DNA from: Rhynchopus euleeides
Taxonomy: Eukaryota; Euglenozoa; Diplonemea; Diplonemida; Diplonemidae
Assembly (NCBI GenBank): GCA_963210315.1
Contig: OY723306.1
Span: forward strand, 1,178,001-1,242,000
Direction: 5' to 3'
Length of the DNA stretch: 64,000 bases
Each line of letters opens with the position of its first letter. The first letter of the stretch is position 1. The position numbers and the translations under genes are program-made. The notes below the pieces were generated by a model, which saw nothing but the letters and a program-made list of their open reading frames with translations, was not told where the DNA came from and did no database searches. Shown here one piece after another: positions 1 through 12,300 of this stretch.

Positions 1-1294
1 CCGGGTGGTTTGCAGGTTGAACAGGTTGTGTGGTTCCATTGATCAACATAGGTCGGCCTGTCTGATAAGACTCAGCCACCCTGCGGGTCAATTTATTCTA
101 AAAAGGCGCCTTTTTGACCAAAAGGCAAAATTTCCTCCCATCATGCTCCCGTACCACAGAGGCCTGCCTCTGTGTATGTGTACGTTTTGCGATGACGGGG
201 TGTGGAACCTGGCGTAGACCGAGCTACAACACAGGCGCCGTGGGTCAATTTTTTTTAGAAAAGGCCTTGACCAAAGGCATCCCCCTAACACTTAATTGCT
301 CTGCTTCAACCTGAACCGACCCTCTAGGCAGCGTGAGGTGGCTACGTCGAGCCACTTCGTGGACAGCTGCAGTACCCTTCCCTTGTGTTCCTCTGTCAGG
401 GGAACAACACAATAGCAGCATACGTATTGTTTCATTTCAGTCAGCCAAGGAAAGTCGAGGAGTTCGAGCCGTTGAACAGTAACCAGAGGATGACAAGCAG
501 GTTGAATATGCAAGCAGTGATCTCCTGTGTACCCTTGGACCCACATTAAACTCGAACTGAAGCCCTCAGTCGTCCTTGACCAGATTCAGACCCGCTTTTC
601 CAGAACCGCACCCCCTCCCTCCACTCCAAGTGTATCCGCTGCTCATGGGCCCACGTGACCACAAAGACTTAATCGTGACTCCATAGCAAAGATGGCTACC
701 ACGCTCAAGACCATCTGTGAACAGACGGTGGTCTCCTGTTTCCAGGGGTATGGAATTACCACGAGTGTAATGCAGGTACGGTAGGTGTGTCAAGAAGGTT
801 TGCAGCTCACAGCAGGTCGTCATCTTCGTTCTGAACCTTGGTTCTGAAGTCGACAGCTCCTCAAGTCGGAGGCACACAAAGGATGGGTTCCGCAACTGTC
901 CAACTATCTACAGACTCACAGCCCAGAAGGTGCAGTCCAGGTTCCACAGAGCAAATTAAATGTTAGCATTTCTGCACAACTACCGTATCGCAAATCGCAG
1001 CGGCGGTAGAAGTGACTGACTCGAGGTATCAGTCTTGACGCTGGAAAATTCCGTTCGGAAATACCAAACACATCTAGAAAGTGGAAGGAATGGGCGCCAA
1101 GATGATGCGAACGATTTTTGGGGGGAGGGGGTGGACTGCCCTGTATCGTGATACCCGTGAGGGTAAAAAAATACAGGGCAGGGAGGCACAGGCGCAGGCA
1201 CAACAGAGGCAATACATAGGCAGGCACCAATGGGAAAAGCGACCTCTTCTGGGACAGGCTGGGGAGGGGGGTGGGGAGGGCGGCGCTGGGGCGG
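1..1294. other. Intergenic DNA, no gene recognised
   Basis: Short open frames occur on both strands, but none has a recognisable domain, plausible composition or splice structure. The stretch is mixed-composition sequence that becomes G-rich after about 1120, just before the first copy of the 185-bp repeat. Confidence 0.5.
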
Positions 1295-1479
1295 CTGCAT
1301 GCGGTACCTGCGGTTCCGGTCCGGATTTTCGTCCGGACCGGTACCGCATTTGAGGGGCAAGAATCTGATTTCCGAGGCCCGGGAATGGTCGCAGTGGCTT
1401 CAAATGGCCAAAAACGTTCAATTTACCCCCCGGAAAAAAAATTCGAAAGGGTCCCCCTATAGAAATCCAGTCAGGACTG
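1295..1479 (+). repeat. 185-bp direct repeat, copy 1
   Basis: This block recurs at 1647-1831, offset by exactly 352 bp and nearly identical. It begins CTGCATGCGGTACC, contains a GTCCGGATTTTCGTCCGGAC hairpin, and ends GTCAGGACTG next to the AACCGGTT array. Together with the array it forms one and a half units of a larger 352-bp tandem repeat. Confidence 0.85.
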
Positions 1480-1482
1480 CGT

Positions 1483-2135
1483 GAACCGGTTCTAGAACCG
1501 GTTTGTGAACCGGTTCCAGAACCGGTTCACGAACCGGTTCGTGAACCGGTTCACAAACCGGTTCTAGAACCGGTTCCCGAACCGGTTCGGGAACCGGTTC
1601 TGGGCAAACCGGTTCTCCCGGTTCGCGAACCGGTTTCTGCCAGTTTCTGCATGCGGTACCTGCGGTTCCGGTCCGGATTTTCGTCCGGACCGGTACCGCA
1701 TTTGAGGGGCAAGAATCTGATTTCCGAGGCCCGGGAATGGTCGCAGTGGCTTCAAATGGCCAAAAACGTTCAATTTACCCCCCGGAAAAAAAATTCGAAA
1801 GGGTCCCCCTATAGAAATCCGGTCAGGACTGGGGGAACCGGTTTCAGAACCGGTTCTGGAACCGGTTCCGGAACCGGTTTCAGAACCGGTTCTCGAACCG
1901 GTTCATGAACCGGTTCCGGAACCGGTTCGTGAACCGGTTCTCGAACCGGTTCTGAAACCGGTTCCTGCAAACCGGTTCACGAACCGGTTTTTGCCAGTTT
2001 CAGAACCGGTCCCAGCCGGTTCTGAACCTGTCCTCAACCGGTTCGGATTTGTCAGTAACCGGTTTGCCGTTGTGATTTCAACCGGTTTCCAAACCGGTTC
2101 CCAAGGAACCGGTTACTGTTTTCAAACCGGTTCAG
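1483..2135. repeat. AACCGGTT palindrome array (interrupted)
   Basis: Dozens of 8-bp AACCGGTT palindromes, mostly inside GAACCGGTTC, are spaced about 10-16 bp apart at 1483-1640 and 1833-2135. The second 185-bp repeat copy lies between the two blocks. The bases between palindromes vary, so this is reiteration of a binding-site-like motif rather than a clean satellite. Density decays toward 2135. It resembles the palindrome arrays seen inside the transposon ends elsewhere in this window, but I could not find termini that make it a mobile element. Confidence 0.8.
1647..1831 (+). repeat. 185-bp direct repeat, copy 2
   Basis: Nearly identical second copy of 1295-1479. The clearest difference is one base in AGAAATCC(A/G)GTCAGG. 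High identity suggests a recent duplication or conversion. Confidence 0.85.
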
Positions 2136-2517
2136 GAGATTTCTGCCAGCGCGTCGTGCAGTCAGTGAAGGGGGGGGGGGGTAGGTGTGGGTCTGCTGCT
2201 CACGTGTCCTCACTCAGTCACATCTGGATGGTAGCGGGATTCTTTTCGTTCACAACCGTTCGACGAGATTCCGAGGGGACGGCACAGCGCCCCACCTCCC
2301 ACCCTTTCTCGAATACACTGACGACTCGAGGTGCTGGGGCTGGAATTGCCCCGTGCTTTTCGGCGTTTCAGCTGTGCGAAAGGGAGGGGAGAGGGGTGTG
2401 TGTGTGTGTGTGTTACAGTGGCGGCAGCGCTAGAGCTCGCTCGGGCGTCCTACACTAAACTAAAAAGATTAACGTGTGTGTGTGGCGAGAGGGATGGATG
2501 GGGCAGGGTGTCGTATG

Positions 2518-5500
2518 CACGGTGGGATCCTGAAAAATGTAGTACTATTTTTGTCCACTATAAGTTGCCACTATATAGTGACTATATACTGGACACATAG
2601 TACTATATGGAAATGGTATACTGCCGAATTTGTCACACTTACTCGCCACATACTGGACACATTCTCAATTATACTGGACACATACTGGGCAAATAGTGGC
2701 ACGGCGACTATAATAGTCGCCATGTCAGTATTATAGTGACTATTATAGTGGACGTGCGACTATTATAGTCGCATGTCCACTATAATAGTCACTATAATAG
2801 TGGCACGCCACTATTATAGTGACTATTATAGTGGACATGCCACTATTATAGTCACTATTATAGTGGACATGCGACTATAATAGTCACTATAATAGTGGGC
2901 ATGCCACTATTATAGTCACTATTTTTGTGGACCTGCGACTATAATAGTCACTATAATAGTCGACATGTATAGGGGGACCCTTTTCGATTTTTTTTTCGGA
3001 TGGGTCCATTTTGCACATTTGAGCCCATTTTCGAGGGAATTTTTGGTTTTTGAGCCTGTTTTGAGGCCTAAAACGCATTAAAACGGCCCCGCGAATTTGG
3101 CCTGTTCGGCCTTGGTGAAAATTCGCCTCAAAAATAGAGCAAAAAAAATCTGGCCCCAAAGTCTGGTCCTTGTGATCTGGAACCTTCCATTTTCGAAGGA
3201 AGTCATAGAAACCCCGAGATCTTTGATCCTGATCACACTGACGGTCCCAAAAATGAAGCACATCATGTTTGGGTCATTTCGTGGATTACAGACGGTACAG
3301 ACGTGTGTCAAAATTGACGGTATCCAGTATGTCAAGAGAATGAATAAAAAGAGCAATGACGACACGGCCATTGCTCAGAACCATGGCTGATTGTCCAGCT
3401 ATTTTAAACTCCCCCCGACCCTGCCCGGCCCCCCTGACCCTGCCCTGTTCAAGCTCGTGCCCCCACCCATCGCATTGCTCCCTTGTTGCCTTGCTTTGCG
3501 CTGCTTTTCTTTTTCAGAATTTTCAGATTTTTAAAGTTCAAGACGGAGTGCTTTTTTGCCGAAAGTTTAGGTGACCCGATGATGGGGATGCAGCACCCCG
3601 AGGGTCTTACCTACCGGGCGGTTGGGGGGCGGTGGGGCAGGGCAACTTTGGGTGCAGATTTACGTACACAAAGCGGCGTGAGACTGTGCATGTCAGCGGC
3701 CTTGCGTGGTGGCCCCCCTAGGTGACTATGTTCGGATGTCTGGGAATGGAATGAAAACCCCCATATGGCTGCCTGCGCCCTTGTGGAATTAGAGGTGGTC
3801 GGGAATCGGTCGGAAACCAGTACTCCTGCTGGCGCTCGTCGTGTGTGTGGAGCATCTGTAGACGCCCGGCAACTCAGCCATCTTGCCCCCGCGCAAGCTC
3901 TGCCTGGCCGTGGAAGAGGATGACACACGGTCTGAATCTGGACTCTCTCTCGTGGTGGCACCGAATAACTGTGACTCTAGGTGACTCCACATAAACATAC
4001 TCCCACTGGTCTGTGGCAAAGGGAGAATGACTATATGCCTTGAGAGAGAGACCTCCGGCCTGAAAGGACAAGCATGAAAAGCCGGAATAGATCAGATAGA
4101 GTACAGACTCAGGTGCACGAACCGATCCTTCGGCAGCTACCTGCTTGGTTTGCTGGTGTATGGTTGAGCGCTGCTTGTGTACGTAAATTTTGCTTATATG
4201 AACACTCCGCCTTCACCAAAGGTGAAGAACTTCCCAAGACAAGCGGTGTGGCACCCCCGTGGTGTCGCGCCCCTTTGGACATCGACCCCAGCGGTAACCC
4301 GCAGGTTGTTGTTTCTTCAAAGAAACACGTCGATTCTGTCCCCCACAGCAGGGGTTTCCCTGCTGACCCATGGATGTTTTCTCATTATTATTATAACAGT
4401 TGATACAATACACTAGCTCGGCAAATGCCTGGAGCCCACCGGGAAGGTGTGTCGACATATAGCTCGGCACACGCCTGAAGCGCCACCGTGACGAATTTTT
4501 TCGTCTCTCCTGAATCACTCCTACACAGGGGGGCTTCCGGTTCCTGTCCATGCAGAGGTTCTCAAGGCAGATAATGCCTAGACTTGTGGTGCACTCTCGT
4601 TTGTTGATCCAGAGACGAAAAATGTGGAACGGCATGCTGCCCGTTTCTTCATTTTTCACCTTGCGGTGCAAGGGGGCCACCCTCACGAGGGGAAAATGTA
4701 GAACGGCATGCTGCCCGTTTCTTCATTTTTCACCTTGCGTTGCAAGGGGGTCGCCCTCACGAGAGAAAAATGTGGAACGGCATGCTGCCCGTTCACTCAT
4801 TTTTGCCTTGGGAGACACCCATTTGCCAAGGCGTTCCGCAAGGGAAACGCACCACTTCGGCATGCAAGTAAAATGGCCAGTATATACTGGACATGCCGTC
4901 ACTAAAATAGTGACTATTATAGTGGACATGCGTGTATGCGACACTACAATAGTGGACATGTTCAGTATTTTCTGGACATGCCACTAAAATAGTGGCTATT
5001 ATAGTGGACATGCGTGTATGCGGTCACTATAATAGTGGACATGTTCAGTAAATACTGACATGTTGGCCACACGTCCACTATAATACTGGACATGTTGAGT
5101 GCATGTCAGTAAAATAGTCGCAATGCCGGCCATATAGTGGACCAAAAACGCGGTTTACTGGACACTTAGTGACAGGTCCTGGCCGTTTACTCGACATGTA
5201 GTGACAGCCCATGTTCGCATAGAAGTATGTGTTCACTATATACTGAGCACATACTGACTATATAGTCGACATGGCGACTATAATAGTCACTATAATAGTC
5301 GCATGTCACTAGAATTGTCACTATAATAGTTGTAAAAATAGTCGCATGTCACTATAATAGTGGACAAGTCCACTATTATAGTGACTATAATAGTGGCATG
5401 TCACTATTATAGTCACTATAATAGTCGCATGCCACTATAATAGTGACTATTATAGTGACATGCGACTATTATAGTGACTATTATAGTGGACATGGCGACT

Positions 5501-5599
5501 ATTATAGTGACTATAATAGTCACCCGTCCACTATTATAGTGACTATTATAGTCGCCATGTCACTATATATAGTACTATATTTTTCAGGATCCCACCGTG
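2518..5599. mobile_element. CACGGTG-terminus DNA transposon A (non-autonomous)
   Basis: The left end CACGGTGGGATCCTGAAAAA is matched by its reverse complement at 5580-5599, and the ends are flanked by a 2-bp TG/TG duplication (2516-2517, 5600-5601). Both subterminal regions (about 2540-2965 and 4870-5580) are arrays of ACTATAATAGT / ACTATTATAGT near-palindromes joined by GGACATG or GGCATG spacers. The centre, about 2970-4870, has no recognisable transposase, so the copy is probably non-autonomous. It shares the first 12 bp with element B (20701-21723) and the first 7 bp with element C (24872-27806). Confidence 0.85.
4618..4815. repeat. 74-bp tandem repeat inside element A
   Basis: About 2.6 units with period 74; AATGTGGAACGGCATGCTG-like unit starts lie at about 4621, 4695 and 4769. 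The third unit is diverged after 30 bp. No coding function is evident. Confidence 0.8.
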
Positions 5600-6564
5600 T
5601 GGGAAATCCCCCCCCCCCTCGTCGCAGACTGCCCTCCCGCGTGCAATCAAGAGATCACTGATTACATGCTGCATGCCGTTCTCCCCCCCCCCCCCTCTCA
5701 GAAAACACTTGCCTGTGATCTGAGTGAAGGGTGTGGGAGCGGGGATAACAAACGAAACAAGTGGTCCGGAACTGTTCTCCACGAGTTGCTGCCAGTGGGA
5801 GGGACAGGGTGTCCACATCGAAGCGAACGTATTACTACGTTCGTACATTTTTACGGTTTTTTTTATGGCTTTGCTTTTCCACCCCCCCCCCTTTAGGCCC
5901 TTGCATAGCCCCCGATTTTCTGTCACAAAACCAAATTTTGGCCATTTTTTCTATTTTTGGGTCCAAAATACCCCCCAAAACACCACCAAATGACTTTTGT
6001 GGGTCTCTCCCACCTGTTTCCCACCCTTCCACCCCAATTTTCCAGCTTTTTTGGGGATTTTTCGGGTATTTTTGTGGGAAAAAGCCCCTCCGTTAGGGCG
6101 CTTTTCTCCTGTTATTCACCCAGAAAATTCACAAATCCACGTTTGAGTATGGTTGGGACCTCAGCACCTAGTTCTGCTGCAAATTCCTGCAGTTCATTCC
6201 TTGTCAAGGGATACAGAATCCCTTCTTGGCGATTCTTGAGTCTGACAACATTGAATTCTGCCAGACTGTCTGCCCGGCTGTCGGATCTCGGCTGCAGTTG
6301 AGTGTGCTTGTGCGAGCCCGTTTTCTCGTTCCAGAGTTTTGCCCTGCCATCGTCACCCTGCTGTTTGCCGCCTTCTCCCAGCCCCTGTTCGTCCTACAGA
6401 CACACCGGTGTCACACATGGGTCTCTTCTGCGGGCACTGCACCTGATGCCATGTTCATCTCATAGTGTGTGCCCACTTTGTCGGTATATGCTAGGGGGGC
6501 TACTGTTACGCGACTGTTACTGACCATTTACATATGTGGATACCACTGAAATATTCCGTAGGTT

Positions 6565-7340
6565 TGACCCGAAAACAGGGTACTCCGCCCAATTTGGGCT
6601 CCCGGAATCAATTGCGAGCGGAATTTTTCACTTTGGTGACGATTTTGGCTGATATTTTGGGTGATTCATGCCCACCCTGGTTACACCCCCTAAAAACAAG
6701 GGATTGGTGGGGTTATGGTGGGTCTCCCACGAGAACCCTCTTTCAGACCGCCTCTGGGCGTCACAAGGCCACCAAAACCACTAAAAACCACCCAGGAACC
6801 TACCTCAGGGGGTAGCTGTGTGGTTGTGGGGTGTTTAGAGGCCTTCTCCGCCTTTGAAAGTGGTTGCTCAGAACTGGTCCAAAACGGCCCAAATTGGGGG
6901 GTCTACTGTTACACTACTGTTACAGACCATGACATGGGCGGATATCATTGAAAAAATCAGCATTTTTGACCCGAAAACAGGGTACTCCACCCATTTTGGT
7001 CTGCCGGAATCACTTCCGGGGTGAATTCTTCACTTTGGTGACGATTTTGGGTGATAGTTTGGGGATTTCGTGCAGATTTCAGCTCCCAAAAATAAGGGTT
7101 TTTTCGGGAAAGTATCAAATTTTTCCACGAGAAACCTCTTTCAGACCGCCTCTGGGTACCATGAGGCCCTCGAAACCACTAGAAACCACCCAGGAACCTA
7201 CCCCGAGGGGTATCTGTGTGGTTTTGGGGTGCTTAGAGGCCTTCTCTGCCTTTTGGAAGTGGTATTTTTGGACCGTTACAAATCGGCCTAAGAGCGTTAC
7301 ACGAGCGTTACACTTTTTCGGGGGTTTTTTCAGGAAAAAA
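6565..7340. repeat. 402-bp imperfect tandem duplication
   Basis: Two diverged units start TGACCCGAAAACAGGGTACT at 6565 and 6967. They share blocks such as CTTTCAGACCGCCTCTGGG and CACCCAGGAACCTACC, but neither holds a coherent reading frame. The duplication lies entirely within the 2-kb Mutator-like element. Confidence 0.75.
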
Positions 7341-7447
7341 TGCCAAGTAATTCGAATGGATCGACTTTCCCGAGGGTGTCCGCTATTTTCTCGGATTTTT
7401 TCAGTGATCCCCCACTCGATTTTTGGCCAGGTACCTGGGACCCCCCG

Positions 7448-7796
7448 TGTTTAAGTCCCCCCCCTGGAGGCGATTTTCGGCCGGGGGGGACTTAAACACG
7501 GGGGGGGCGGACCTAAACACGGGGGGGGCTTAAACACGGGGGTGGCACAGTGGAGACCAAGAAGACCTCTTCCTCTGCTGTCGTAGGGGGGTAATTCCGG
7601 TCCGGATGGACTTTTGGCACCCCACTTTTCGACTCTGACAGCACCTGGAGGGCCTAGGGGCCACCTGATGACCCTCCAGACCAGCCCACCCCCGTGTTTA
7701 GGTCCCCCTGTGTTTAAGTCCCCCCCCTGCCAGACCCCCAGGGGGGGACTTAAACACGGGGGTAAGGGGGGGGGGACTTATACACGGGGGGGTCCC
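7448..7796. repeat. CTTAAACACGGGGG inverted/direct motif cluster
   Basis: The motif GTTTAAGTCCCCCC and its complement GGGACTTAAACACGGGG occur repeatedly on both strands in about 350 bp, near the right end of the Mutator-like element. Opposed copies could form hairpins. It may be the element's subterminal binding-site region. Confidence 0.65.
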
Positions 7797-8770
7797 AGGT
7801 ACGCCCATTTTGGTGGAGTTTTTGGCCCAAAATCCAAAAAATCGTGTTTGTGACAGCTCTAAACAGAGATTTAAACAGCCATGCAAGGGCCTACCCCCCC
7901 CTTGGAGCACCCCACCTCCCACACCCTCCACATACACATGCTATCCGTTTGGTTGGACTGTGCGACAAATCCAGTTTATTCTTGCGGCATCCCATACCCC
8001 CCCTCCTTTGTCTTCGCCCTTTTCTGCGGAACGGAGGGAGTTTGGGGCGGCCTGCCGCTTGAGAGAGAGCCCACTGTGATGGGATGATTGATTTTCTTTT
8101 TTGTTCTCCCCAGGTGTGGCTCTATTTTGGGGGTATTTTGGCCAATTTTCGAAATCCTATTTTGGTTTTTTTGCACTTTTTTTGGGTGCTTTTTTGCACG
8201 ATTTCTGTGCCTCAGACACAGATTTTGGTGTGATTTTTGCGCTATTTTGATTCACTCGGCCTGACCGATGCATACGATTCGAAAAAATGGCGAAAAAATC
8301 GCTATCAACAACGGTGAACGAATGGAGGTAGATGGGGAAGTGGGAGGACACATCACGCCCTCTCACTGATCGCCATCTGTACACTACCTCTCTGTTCAAG
8401 GCGGTCAGTGTCACTTGATGGCGCTGCACACAAATCACTGCTACATCCCAGGGCGCCTTCCCTTGTGAGAATAGCGGAACTTCTGCGGTTGCAGTTTGGT
8501 GGTTGAGGCCGGCGGTGATATCACTTTGGTGACTGTGCTTCCTTCCCCCTGAGCTCGATCAGATCCAGGTCGACCTGGTGCTGCGTGGCTCCTGGTGTGC
8601 CATCTCTTGCATGCCACGGATGCCCACCAAGTCGAACCCGAAACATGACGACCCTTTCGAGATGTCATGGCCGCAAGCCCGCAAACCCGATCGCATTCGC
8701 AAGGTGGTTCGTCTCTTAGAGATCAGTGCTCGGGCCCAGCCTTCCGCGAGGGTGCTGGAACCGCAGCCCC

Positions 8771-9032
8771 GTACGCGCAAGGACTTGGCTCCAAGACCAG
8801 GCACATGCCACAGGGGGGTGTGGGGGGCGGAGCCCCCCAGCCGCCGGAGGCCACGGTAGCGAACGTCTGTTGGCCTGGCTCCATAGTCGCATACGCTCAA
8901 GTACAACACAACTGACAGATAGCACATGTCGCATGGGGGGACGATAAATTGTCGCGCAAAGACACGCCACAGGGGGGTCTGGGGGGCGGAGCCCCCCAGC
9001 CGCCGGAGGCCACGGTAGGGAACATCTGTTGG
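8771..9032 (+). repeat. Two copies of a hairpin repeat (GGGGGGCGGAGCCCCCC core)
   Basis: Units at about 8771-8872 and 8953-9032 share a core with arms CTGGGGGGC and GCCCCCCAG around GGA (the first copy has GTGGGGGGC), followed by CCGCCGGAGGCCACGGTAG and GAAC(A/G)TCTGTTGG. The first copy begins with CAAGGACTTGGCTCCAAGAC. Diverged copies lie inside transposons at 33340-33418 and, reversed, at 34667-34745 and 34849-34939. Confidence 0.8.
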
Positions 9033-9089
9033 TTTGAGCTCGAGAGCAAGCCTCTCACACCGCCCTCCGACCCCCCTCTCCACCCCCCA

Positions 9090-9393
9090 GGTGCAACATT
9101 TTTTTGCACCCGGAAAATGTGTTCTTTTGACTGTTTGAGCACATCCAAGACCGGGAACATAGAAGAATTCTGCCAATGCCAAGTAGGGTCACAATAAAAC
9201 CCAAAGGAAAATGGTGCAAAAAAGTAGTGACCACCACCCCCATCCCCACCTCCGGGTGCAAAAAATTTTTTGGCCACGGAAAATGTGTTCTTTTGAATGT
9301 TTGAGCACATCCAAGACCGGGAACATAAAAATTTTCTGCCAATACCAAGTAGGGTCACAATAAAATCCAAAGGAAAATAGTGCAAAAAAATAT
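9090..9393. repeat. About 165-bp tandem duplication
   Basis: Two units sharing GGAAAATGTGTTCTTTTGA, GAGCACATCCAAGACCGGGA and AAGTAGGGTCACAATAAAA occur at about 9090-9228 and 9255-9393, diverged by a few percent with small indels. No gene is recognised in either unit. Confidence 0.8.
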
Positions 9394-12300
9394 TTTTTCC
9401 CCAAATTCCTATTTTCATTCCGTGAAATAGATACACGCCTGGTTCTCCCCCTTCGTTTTTTTTTGTTGCGAAATATTTTTCCTCATGCGCGACACTCACC
9501 CAAACACCCCGAACCACAAGAAATCTGCCACTGGGGCGCCACTGCTGCCTGCTGAGTTGAGCGAGAGTGCCTCTTCGGGAGGCAAAGGAGGAATTTTGCA
9601 GCGGTATGGAAGTAACGACGGGAAAAGCGTTGCTCGGGGTGCCAAAATAAGGATTTATTGAAAAATGAAGTGGTGGTGTCGCGTGCAAGCGGCGCGCAAG
9701 CGTCCCTGAGTGTATTTTTTTGTGGAACCCCCCCCCCCTCTCCCATCCCCTCCCTCCCTCCCTGTCCCCCATTCTCCCCCCTGTGTGCCAGTCCATATTT
9801 TCCCCGAGAAGACAGAACCTCTCTGAAGAGCAAACAAAAAGTACTTTAAATGACTATTGCGCGCGCGCCGACGCCACAATCGCAACAAAGGAAATAACTA
9901 ATTGACCCACCCACCCCCCCCCCCCTGACCGCAGTCTGTTTTTACTGACTGCAAGGTTGTCGCCCGACTAGCCACCCCATTCGCCCGCTCCCCCACAACC
10001 GCCGAACTGTGGGTCGGGTCCCGTAGGGATAATCAGGAAGGGCTGGGGGGGGGGGGGGCAGGGGTGGATGGTATGGGTGTGTGCAAACTGCTACAACTCG
10101 TTCAGATTTTCCAAAACGAAAGGCATGATGGCCCAGCTATGTGATCCCCGGATCCGATCTGCACCCTTTTGTCCATGACTCACTGGTCATGGGGGGGAAT
10201 GGTGCCAATTATGCCCTGCCCTGTCTGATTTTTGCCGTCAGCATTGATTTATTTTTGGAGTTGTGCTAACAACGCAGGAAACTTTGCTATGCAGATCATG
10301 CAGGACACACCACACCCGCAGCAGGCGTGTGGGGTGTTCTCGCGATCGACGAATACCCGCTGGTTCTTCTCTCCCCTTTCTGATTTGCAGACACAAAGTT
10401 TTTGGGGAACCTCTTTTTCTTTCGGCTGGCAGCCAACTGCCCCCCGCCCCCCACACCTCGCTTCTCCTCTACCATGCATAGTTCCTGGCTTGCAGCGAGA
10501 ATTTCCAAAAGAAATCGGCCCAAAATGGATCACACCCTTTTGGGGCGCATCTAACAAGCATGCCCAAGGGCACGGCTGGAAATCGTTTGGATCGCTCATG
10601 CCCTCACCTCCCCTCTCACCGTACAGTTCCCACCGCGAGAGACGTGCGTGGCCAACAGAGATGGGTGCTTCTTTTGATATCGATATGTTTTTTTCTCCTT
10701 CCAAAACATGCCATATCCGCACCGCACCCTGTGCGGGTTGGTGTTGCTGTGCTTGTTATTGTGTGAAGTGTGGGGAGGCAGCATCCGAGTTCGACTCTGT
10801 GTGATCTACAGTAAGCCCAGCAAGATTAACGTGCGAGTGTGGGTTGCACAGCACCTCCTGCCGACTGTCAGATAGACAAGACTTCCTCTCTTTTCTCTCT
10901 CTCTCTGTGTCTTGGGCGCAAAACAGCGTAGCATTGCGAGGATGAATTGTCCATTCTTTTTTTGTGCGTCACCCAACATGAAACAAAAAACAGTTCCACT
11001 CACACAATACCTCACACACCTGCAACGGCGTGGGTGTTGAAGTGCAGATCTGCGGTGCCTGTGCACAGCTTCTTTTTGCCGGCACCGACAAAAAAAAATC
11101 AACGGGGTTTTCAATGGCTTCTCTCTCTCTCTCACTCTCCCTCACCACTTCCATTTCATGTTCTGGCCGGGAGCCCCCACTAAACCCTGTTTTGCATCCC
11201 GCTCTTGTCACAGTTTGATAGTTTCCGAAACGGGTCCAATCCCCCCACCCTCCCTCAGGTTCTATGAGGTGGCGGCGCTACGCTGATACGGTTTTGTCAC
11301 AACAAAACGGAGGCGAACGCCCACCCCGCATGGGTCCCGTCTGCTGCCGTCCCCCACCCCCCCTACTCAACCCGTGAATCCCGGGAATCCACCAACGCCC
11401 TCCCCCAGTGACTCGACACGCGTGCCACCTCCCAGCACGGTTCCGTCTTCCGATATTCGGGTGGTTGCATCCTGAATCGCGCTGACTCAGTGATCAGGCA
11501 CACTGCTGGCTTTTGCTTCATTCTTTATATTTTTTACAGACTTCTGGGGGGTATGAAAACCACAACCTCCAAAATCGATCGGCCAGCTGTTGGCTATATC
11601 TTGCTCTCTCTCTCTCTCCCTCTCTCTCTCTCTCAGGCAACCTTCGCTAAACCGGCCTAAGCCTCTGGATAATAAACTGGAGGGGGGCGGGAAGGAGGGG
11701 GGGGGATGCACCAAACAAGCAATCGCACTTCGTTGCACCGCTTCGCAAAGGCCTTCTTCTCTTTCTCTTTCTCTTTCTTTCCCCACACCCCACCCCCCCT
11801 CCGCCCACCCCCCGTATACGTGACAATATGACCCCCGCGGTAGCATCACCCCCGCACACGCCTATCTGTCCCTTGTCTCTCTGGTGATTGCGGTGTTGAG
11901 GGCTTTCCCCATAACGGGAGTGCCTCAAAATTCCACACCAAGCCGCATGCATTATCGCACACCAACCCGCCTGCTGTTTATTAGTCTTTTCTTTTTTTGC
12001 AGAACGTTTATTTTTATGGAACGAGAACCCATTGAGTGAACCGAAAGCAAAAGGAAGAGGAGGGGGTGAGGGCAGCACACATTGAAGGGATCGCCATCTT
12101 CAAGGCGTGATTTCTTCATGGCATGTGACCAGAGGGGGGCGGGGGGGTTTCAGCTGGGGTAACCAACCCCTCCCCCCTGTGGGACAGGGCAACGGGTGAA
12201 TAGGCGTGGTGACGGGGAAAAATGCTCTGTGTTTTGTTAGACACCTCTCCGAAGGCGCAGGGATATACACTGTGCTTGCGGCTGCGGTGCATATGCTCCG

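Larger units (their letters stand above)
5894..7893. mobile_element. Mutator-like DNA transposon, non-autonomous (10-bp TSD)
   Basis: Terminal inverted repeat TAGGCCCTTGCAT at 5894 is matched by ATGCAAGGGCCTA ending at 7893, with weaker inverted similarity further in around TGTCACAAA. A 10-bp direct repeat CCCCCCCCTT flanks both sides (5884-5893 and 7894-7903). A TSD of 9-11 bp is characteristic of Mutator-like elements. The total length is exactly 2000 bp. No transposase is visible. It carries a 402-bp tandem duplication and a cluster of CTTAAACACGGGGG repeats. Confidence 0.75.

Noticed and set aside
2518..2524. RAG recombination-signal or Transib terminus (CACAGTG-like)
   Set aside because: CACGGTG is close to the heptamer, but Transib and RAG transposons make 5-bp duplications. 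Here the three elements fit 2 bp and no nonamer-like A-rich motif lies at 12 or 23 bp.
2540..5580. CRISPR-like spaced repeats
   Set aside because: The repeats are short palindromes with tiny non-unique spacers, inside TIRs of a eukaryotic transposon; no cas genes and not a prokaryotic context.
10232..10804. 190-codon ORF as a gene
   Set aside because: Low-information composition, several competing frames over the same span, and no domain or splice evidence.
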